Origin: Macrostomum hystrix
Taxonomy: Eukaryota; Platyhelminthes; Macrostomidae
Direction of reading: 5' to 3'
Assembly (NCBI GenBank): GCA_950097015.1
Contig: CATNEN010000001.1
Span: 7,869,001-7,933,000 of the forward strand
Length of the DNA: 64,000 nucleotides
This document shows positions 56,925 through 64,000 of this stretch, piece after piece (positions within the stretch are counted from its first letter, which is position 1; every line of letters starts with the position of its first letter). Both the position numbers and the translations under genes were made by a program. The notes beneath the pieces were generated by a model. The model was not told the DNA's origin, made no database searches, and saw only the letters and a list, made by a program, of their open reading frames with translations.

Positions 56925-59115
56925 AACGCTGGTTTAGCCATGATTCAGACGCTGGTTTAGCCATGATTCAGACTCTGGTTTAGCCATGATTCAGACGCTG
57001 GTTTAGCCATGATTCAGACTCTGGTTTAGCCATGATGCAAACTCTGGTTTAGCCATGATTTTAACTCTGGTTTAGCCATGATTCAAACTCTGGTTTAGCC
57101 ATGATTCAGACCCTGGTTTAGCCATGATTCAAACTCTGGTTTAGCCATGATTCAGACTCTTGTTTTGCCATGATTCAGACTCTGGTTTAGCCATGATTCA
57201 GACTCTGGTTTAGCCATGATTCAGACTCTGGTTTAGCCATGATTCAAACTCTGGTTTAGCCATGATTCAAGCTCTGGTTTAGCCATGATTCAGACGCTGG
57301 TTTAGCCATGATTCAAGCTCTATTTTTGCCATGATTCAGACTCTGGTTTAGCCATGATTCAGACTCTGGTTTAGCCATGATTCAAACTCTGGTTTAGCCA
57401 TGATTCAGATTCTGGTTTAGCCATGATTCAGACCCTGGTTTAGCCATGATTCAGACTCCAGTTTAGCCATGATTCAGACTCTGGTTTAGCCATGATTCAG
57501 ATTCAGACTCTGGTTTAGCCATGATTCAGACTCTGGTTTAGCCATGATTCAAACTCTGGTTTAGCCATGATTCAGATTCTGGTTTAGCCATGATTCAGAC
57601 CCTGGTTTAGCCATGATTCAGACTCCAGTTTAGCCATGATTCAGACTCTGGTTTAGCCATGATTCAAGCTCTATTTTTGCCATGATTCAGACTCTGGTTT
57701 AGCCATGATTCAGACTCTGGTTTAGCCATGATTCAAGCTCTGGTTTAGCCATGATTCAGACGCTGGTTTAGCCATGATTCAAGCTCTATTTTTGCCATGA
57801 TTCAGACTCTGGTTTAGCCATGATTCAGACTCTGGTTTAGCCATGATTCAAACTCTGGTTTAGCCATGATTCAGACTCTGGTTTAGCCATGATTCAGACT
57901 CTGGTTTAGCCATGATTCAGATTCAGACTCTGGTTTAGCCATGATTCAGACTCTGGTTTAGCCATGATGCAAACTCTGGTTTAGCCATGATTCAGACCCT
58001 GGTTTAGCCATGATTCAGACTCTGGTTTAGCCATGATTCAGACCCTGGTTTAGCCATGATTCAAACTCTGGTTTAGCCATGATTCAGACTCTGGTTTAGC
58101 CATGATTCAGACTCTGGTTTAGCCATGATTCAAACTCTGGGTTAGCCATGATTCAAAATGTGGTTTAGCCATGATTCAAACTCTGGTTTAGCCATGATTC
58201 AGACTCTGGTTTAGCCATGATTCAAACTCTGGTTTAGCCATGATTCAGACGCTGGTTTAGCCATGATTCAAACTCTGGTTTAGCCATGATTCAGACTCTG
58301 GTTTAGCCATGATTCAAACTCTGGTTTAGCCATGATTCAAACTCTGGTTTAGCCATGATTCAAACTCTGGTTTAGCCATGATTCAAACTCTGGTTTAGCC
58401 ATGTTTCAAACTCTGGTTTAGCCATGATTCAGACCCTGGTTTAGCCATGATTCAGACTCCAGTTTAGCCATGATTCAGACTCTGGTTTAGCCATGATTCA
58501 GACTCTATTTTAGCCATGATTCAGACTCTGGTTTAGCCATGATTCAGACTCTATTTTAGCCATGATTCAGACTATGGTTTAGCCATGATTCAGACTCCAG
58601 TTTTGCCATGATTCAGACTCTGGTTTAGCCATGATTCAGACTCTGGTTTAGCCATGATTCAGACTCTGGTTAAGCCATGATTCAGACTCTGGTTTAGCCA
58701 TGATTTAAATTCTGGTTAAGCCATGATTCAGACTCTGGTTTAGCCATGATTCAAACTCTGGTTAAGCCATGATTCAAACTCTGGTTTAGCCATGATTCAA
58801 ACTCTGGTTTAGCCATGATTCAGACGCTGGTTTAGCCATGATTCAGACTCTGGTTTAGCCATGATTCAGGCTCTGGTTTAGCCATGATTCAGACTCTGGT
58901 TTAGCCATGATTCAAACTCTGGTTAAGCCATGATTCAGACTCTGGTTTAGCCATGATTCAGACTCTGGTTTAGCCATGATTCAGACGCTGGTTTAGCCAT
59001 GATTCAGACTCTGGTTTAGCCATGATTCAGACTCCAGTTTAGCCATGATTCAGACGCTGGTTTAGCCATGATTCAAGCTCTATTTTTGCCATGATTGAAA
59101 TTCAGGTTTGCTATG
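56925..59115. repeat. 23-bp minisatellite, ~94 copies, 2.2 kb
   Basis: Core unit GATTCAGACTCTGGTTTAGC, then CAT. Variants are CAAACTC, CAGACGC, CAAGCTCTATTTTTGCC and CCAGTTTAG. A rare 6-bp insertion (GATTCAGATTCAGAC) occurs twice, 420 bp apart, in matching surroundings, so an 18-unit block was duplicated. Confidence 0.97.
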
Positions 59116-59194
59116 ATTTATGATATTTTATTTACGAAATGAAAAAATAAATTAAAATAATCTTCAATCACTACTGGCTGAAAATTAGTCTAAA

Positions 59195-59270
59195 TGATTT
59201 GACGCAGTGCAGAATCGAACCCTAGCCTAGCCTAACCTATTCCTAGTGCCTACACATCGGCTATTCCGAC
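59195..59270 (-). repeat. Possible tRNA-like SINE head of a different family
   Basis: Reverse strand reads TAGCCGATGTGTAGG (A-box-like) and, about 40 bp on, GGGTTCGATTCTGC (B box). No body matching the main SINE family follows, so this is a separate family or chance. Confidence 0.3.
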
Positions 59271-59504
59271 TGTTGGTTAGTGGGCGCAAAAATCAGCCTT
59301 ATAAAATGAATTCTCAAAGTTCTGGCTTTGTACAATGAAGTAAGAAAATAGAGTACACTCAGTCTCGCGGTTGGTTGTGTACATTTATTTCCAATTTGTC
59401 TCCAGAGTGCAGGCTTCAAATTCAATCAGCTAGGGGTTGTTGCGCAATTTGACGATGCAATTCTAATTCAGCGGCAGTGAGTAAAATTCTCAATAGGCCA
59501 AGAT

Positions 59505-61747
59505 GGTTTGACCTTTGAAAAATCATGTTTTTCGAATATTTAATCCCTTTAGCAATAAAGTTAAGCTTAATAAAAATACGTGTATAATTGTCCCCATATT
59601 TGGCATCTTTTGGTGAAGAAATGGTGAAAATCGGTTGAGCCGTTCGGGAGAAAATCAATTACAACCAACCAACCAACCATTTCATTTTTAGTATAGTGGA
59701 CTAGCTGCCTTCGCTACCCTCTGGGTAGCCTCCCTGTGAGTTCTTATCAGTACGCGCGTGCGTTATCAAAACTGGCTCTGATGCAATCATTAAATTTGGC
59801 ACTGGAGGCCTCACTGTGCACAAGCTGAAAACAAGAATGCATTAGAAAAGCCTATTTAAAACAGTTTTTCGAATATTTAATCCCCTTAGCAATGAAATTA
59901 AGCTTAATAAAAATACGTGTACCGATTCGGGACCAATTGTGATCTTTTGGCGAAGGAATTGCGAAAATCGGTTGAGCCGTTCGGGAGCTAGTCGATTGCA
60001 AACAAGCAAGCAAGATTTTCATTTTTAGTATATAAGACTAGCTGCCTTCGCTACCCTCTGGGTAGCCTCCCTGTGAGTTCTTATCAGTACGCGCGTGCGT
60101 TATCAAAACTGGCTCTGATGCAATCATTAAAGTTGGCACTGGAGCCTCACTGTGCACAAGCTGAAAACAAGAATGCATTAGAAAAGCCTATTTAAAACTG
60201 TTTTTCGAATATTTAATCCCCTTGGCAATGGAATTAAGCTTAATAAAAATACGTGTACCGATTCCGGCCCATTTGTGATATTTTGGCGAAGGAATTGTGA
60301 AAATCGGTTGAGCCGTTCGGGAGCTAGTCGATTGCAAACATACAAGCAAGATTTTCATTTTTAGTATATAAGACTAGCTGCCTTCGCTACCCTCTGGGTA
60401 GCCTCCCTGTGAGTTCTTATCAGTACGCGTGCGTTATCAAAACTGCAGGCTCTGATGCAATCATTAAATTTGGCACTGGAGGCCTCACTGTGCACAAGCT
60501 GAAAACAAGAATGCATTAGAAAAGCCTATTTAAAACTGTTTTTCGAATATTTAATTCCCTTGGCAATGGAATTAAGCTTAATAAAAATACGTGTACCGAT
60601 TCCGGCCCATTTGTGATCTTTTGGCGAAGGAATTGTGAAAATCGGTTGAGCCGTTCGGGAGCTAGTCGATTGCAAACATACAAACATACAAACATACAAA
60701 CAAGATTTTCATTTTTAGTATATTAGACTAGCTGCCTTCGCTACCCTCTGGGTAGCCTCCCTGTGAGTTCTTATCAGTACGCGCGTGCGTTATCAAAACT
60801 GGCTCTGATGCAATCATTAAAGTTGGCACTGGAGCCTCACTGTGCACAAGCTGAAAACAAGAATGCATTAGAAAAGCCTATTTAAAACTGTTTTTCGAAT
60901 ATTTAATCCCCTTGGCAATGGAATTAAGCTTAATAAAAATACGTGTACCGATTCCGGCCCATTTGTGATATTTTGGCGAAGGAATTGTGAAAATCGGTTG
61001 AGCCGTTCGGGAGCTAGTCGATTGCAAACATACAAGCAAGATTTTCATTTTTAGTATATAAGACTAGCTGCCCCTCGCTACCCTCTGGGTAGCCTCACTG
61101 GAGTTCTTATCAGTTCGTTATCAAAACTGGCTCTGATGCAATCATAAAAATTGGCACTGGAGCCTCACTGTGCACAAGCTGAAAACAAGAATGCATTAGA
61201 AAAGCCTATTTAAAACAGTTTTTCGAATATTTAATCCCCTTGGCAATGGAATTAAGCTTAATAAAAATACGTGTACCGATTCCGGCCCATTTGTGATCTT
61301 TTGGCGAAGGAATTGTGAAAATCGGTTGAGCCGTTCGGGAGCTAGTCGATTGCAAACATACAAACATACAAACATACAAACAAGATTTTCATTTTTAGTA
61401 TATTAGACTAGCTGCCTTCGCTACCCTCTGGGTAGCCTCCCTGTGAGTTCTTATCAGTACGCGCGTGCGTTATCAAAACTGGCTCTGATGCAATCATTAA
61501 ATTTGGCACTGGAGGCCTAACTGTGCACAAGCTGAAAACAAGAATGCATTAGAAAAGCCTATTTAAAACTGTTTTTCGAATATTTAATCCCCTTGCAAAT
61601 GGAATTAAGCTTAATAAAATTACGTGTACCGATTCCGGCCCATTTGTGATCTTTTGGCGAAGGAATTGCGAAAATCGGTTGAGCCGTTCGGGAGCTAGTC
61701 GATTGCAAACAAGCAAGCAAGCAAGATTTTCATTTTTAGTATATAAG
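59505..61747 (+). mobile_element. Head-to-tail array of ~6.5 copies of a ~340-bp retroposon
   Basis: A diverged partial unit (59505-59698) is followed by six full units starting at 59699, 60036, 60372, 60726, 61062 and 61406, each beginning GACTAGCTGCC. Near the start of each is a hairpin (GCTACCC-TCT-GGGTAGC). The 3' part has AAAATCGGTTGAGCCGTTCG, then a variable short tandem (CAAACATA or AAGC units) and ATTTTCATTTTTAGTATA. The 3' motif resembles tails of RTE-type non-LTR elements and their non-autonomous derivatives. No ORF crosses the units. Unit lengths are about 336-354 bp, the differences coming mostly from the 3' short tandem. Confidence 0.85.
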
Positions 61748-63009
61748 AAATCACCCGGCAACCTTTTAACGCTCCTCCGCCAATTGATTAACTTTTGAAT
61801 TATTTGACTGAAATTGGATTCGAACTGCATCTGAGTTATTTTCAAAACAGTCTGCGGACAAAAATCAGGCAGAATGTCGTCGAGAAATGGGATTTTCTGA
61901 TTTCATAGCAGATGTGTCTTCTGGATTGGCTGTTAAAAGCAGACTATTATTGCTTAGTCAATTTTCTTATAATTGCGTATTAATCTTAGCGTACATATAT
62001 CACACTTTTGTTGGCGAATTTAACCCCAGTACTAAAGTTCACTTTGCTAATTATTATCCCAACTCCAATCACTGACAGTTTTACTCAAAGTAAAAAACGT
62101 TGTTCGTTACTAAATTTTCCTAATAAAAACATAAACATAAACTTTTGTTAAAGTACAAAATCACAAATACAAAACCGTCACAATTTGCGAGTTCAAGGCC
62201 CACTACGCGCGGCTTCCATATAAGTCCTGCATCCTGCAGTCTCTTTTGAAAAATCAAGCTGAGTTTTCTATGAAGCAAAAGTGTAGCAAACAAGTTGTTG
62301 GGCCTCAGGCCTGCCAGTGCAGTTGCTCTACTTTGTGGTTGTTTTCGTGATTGCTCGGCCGATTTTGTCGTGGTGGGGTTGAGGCCAGATAGACACGCCC
62401 ACCCCATCACCTTCTTTCCGCGCTGTGCGTTGGCAAGGGAAAAGCCGCTGCCCTTTACCTCTCCCGCCTTTTCTTTCTGTCTGTCGCTTTTGATTTGTTA
62501 GTCGACCGATGCGTGTTTTGGTGTATCTATACGCGTGAGGAACTGGCTGGTCCCCCTCGTCTGGCACCCGTCCCTTCAACCCTCCGACACGCAGCGAGTA
62601 TAGCGAGTTTTTATCAACCTGAACGAACAGGTTTCCACGGAAATTTCGGTCTGTACTGATACAACTAGTATATATAGCTTTTGTCAATCTAAATGATAAT
62701 TTAGACATTCAAAACGATAATGGCTATGGATTTAACCATCCTCTAAGTAAACCTCGCCGCTAGAGAAAATTTGACGTTTGGACAACCAAAACAACCAAAC
62801 GAGAATGAATTCTGGCACTCAGAAGAAAATTCACCCTTTCGTACATAGACTATAGAGACAACCAAAATGATAAAACTCGGAAGGGAAAGCTGAAAAACAC
62901 CCTTGCCTTGCTCTTCGCCTGATTGGTTTTCTCTCGCTTCTTTCGTTGCTATTTCTTGTTGCTGTTTTTCAAATGCCCCCACCCATATCCTCAGTCGACA
63001 GGCAATATA
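61748..63009. other. Intergenic, no supported gene
   Basis: Several short overlapping ORFs on both strands (for example 62328-62708 minus) have no recognisable domain. The sequence is unique within the window. Confidence 0.35.
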
Positions 63010-63114
63010 CCAATATTGATAGGCTGCAGAGGGCTGAAACGAGGTAAAATGTCGAGGCGCGTAGCGCCGAGGCGTTTCACCTCGTTTCAGCCCGAGCAGC
63101 CTATCCATATTAGT
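63010..63114. repeat. ~105-bp imperfect foldback (hairpin) element
   Basis: Two ~50-bp inverted arms with a 3-bp loop centred at 63061-63063. The best-matched stretch is GGGCTGAAACGAGGT on the left against its inverse at 63079-63093, plus ATAGGCTGC near the outer ends and GGCGC beside the loop. The arms match at about four of five positions by eye. Confidence 0.75.
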
Positions 63115-63214
63115 GTTGTAGTTAGCCTACGCGTGTTGAAATGAGGTTGAAACAGATATGCACTCATGTGCTAACAATTAATTTATATTTATTACTTAAT
63201 TAGTACGAAATTAA

Positions 63215-63901
63215 TCAAAGATCGCGTAGAACGTAGAACGCAATAATAGAATTAAAAACAATAAAAACTGTCAGCTTAGTCACAGTGAGTAAAAGGCACA
63301 ATGGACAGTTGCTGCCGTGCCCTTGGTTTATGCTGATCGTGCAGTTTTCAAACTTACAATAGCTGAAAATGTTAGGTACTCCGGCGGAAGGAACTCCAAT
63401 TGCAACACTGCAGTTTGCGATCGCAGGCGACGCAGTTGTTGACGGGTCAACCACAGTATAGCTTTCGACCAAAGGAGAAGACTGCGCTACAGGAAGAACA
63501 GAGATGTCTGACGTAGACGATGCTGTCGAAAGGCGGCAACTCGTTAATCGTTAATCGTTAATCGTACTCGTTACTCGGCTAATCGTTAGAGACGCCACTT
63601 TCCTTGAAAACTTTAGTCTTCTATTGTAGTGCTTGATGCTTTCCGCTCGCTTATGGCCAGTCACAGCTTGAATCTGGGGTACACTGACGCCGTCTTCAAT
63701 CAGGTTTGTGACAACGCTTGCACGGATGCAGTGGTTGGTGTGATTCCGGCCAGCAAGACCAGCAAGTTCGCACAGCGTCTTCATAAAGTTGTTTAGCCAG
63801 TTCTTTCCTAGTACGAGATTATTGTGATACCAGTAGCCGTCTTTATTGTAACCACGTTGGATTCCACCATCGTTGCATGGACTGGCGACGTCCAAGGCGC
63901 G
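63215..63901 (-). pseudogene. Tyrosine-recombinase transposon fragment (Crypton/DUF3504-like), disrupted
   Basis: The minus strand encodes the C-terminal half of a tyrosine recombinase: GKNWLNNFMKTLCELAGL, then HTNHCIR (HxxR box), VPQIQAVTGHKR (second His) and ESIKHYNRR (nucleophilic Tyr). This spacing fits Crypton/DUF3504-type enzymes, which integrate circular DNA by strand exchange. The frame stops at 63551 in a tandem GATTAAC repeat. The same frame resumes just beyond and continues to 63215, with the FENCTISIN-type tail seen in these proteins. A 27-bp repeat-containing insertion thus introduced the stop without shifting frame. The 5' side is truncated at an in-frame stop near 63904, so the first catalytic Arg is not in frame. 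Confidence 0.75.
63540..63572. repeat. 7-bp tandem repeat (CGTTAAT)
   Basis: Three to four units of CGTTAAT (ATTAACG on minus) inside the recombinase coding region. They are responsible for the internal stop codon. Confidence 0.8.
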
Positions 63902-64000
63902 TCAAAAAATCATAGCTTAGACCGCTAATTTCGATCTCTAGTATTGAATCGTAATCCAACATGTCGACGCAGTAAAAAGAATAGGCAGAAAAACAACACT

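Overview
The window is nuclear DNA of an invertebrate animal. Genes have GT-AG introns and metazoan domain architectures: a melatonin-type GPCR, a transmembrane ADAM protease, the chromatin reader PHF14 and secreted F-type (fucose) lectins. tRNA-derived SINEs, non-LTR retrotransposon tails and hAT-like and TA-flanked MITEs are present. F-type lectins and the repeat mix fit a marine lophotrochozoan or similar lineage, but nothing here fixes the phylum.

Layout. 1-2.8 kb: two blocks of a 34-bp minisatellite. 2.9-6.0 kb, minus strand: three-exon melatonin-receptor-like GPCR whose second intron holds about 1.3 kb of 21-bp repeats. 6.9-8.7 kb: 20-bp minisatellite. 10.4-28.1 kb, minus strand: one ADAM gene (signal peptide, prodomain, active metalloprotease, disintegrin, Cys-rich, EGF, TM, SH3-ligand tail), with thirteen exons placed and about ten tandem arrays in its introns. 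28.1-32.1 kb: divergent intergenic region with two MITEs, a SINE and one unrecognised ORF. 32.2-38.6 kb, plus strand: PHF14. 39.1-39.9 kb: a hAT-like MITE with a perfect 8-bp target duplication and an internal 16-bp minisatellite. 40.7-50.5 kb, plus strand: four tandem two-exon genes, each signal peptide + PAN/apple-like + F-type lectin domain. The third is a mosaic of the first two types and the fourth carries a nonsense codon. 51-54.7 kb: SINE, possible LTR, retrotransposon remnant and a 44-bp palindrome. 54.8-55.2 kb: small single-pass membrane protein. 55.3-59.1 kb: two long minisatellites (18 bp and 23 bp). 59.5-61.75 kb: about 6.5 head-to-tail copies of a ~340-bp retroposon. 63.0-63.9 kb: a foldback element and a broken tyrosine-recombinase (Crypton/DUF3504-like) transposon.

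By my estimate tandem arrays of roughly twenty families make up a little over a quarter of the window. The same 16-bp family sits inside two copies of one MITE family, and one 22-bp family occurs in opposite orientations on either side of an ADAM exon. The genes do not form one pathway. Only the lectin cluster looks like a co-evolving, probably immune or recognition, gene family. Exon joins were worked out by eye from splice sites, phase and homology. Two ADAM joins and the first PHF14 exon remain unresolved.
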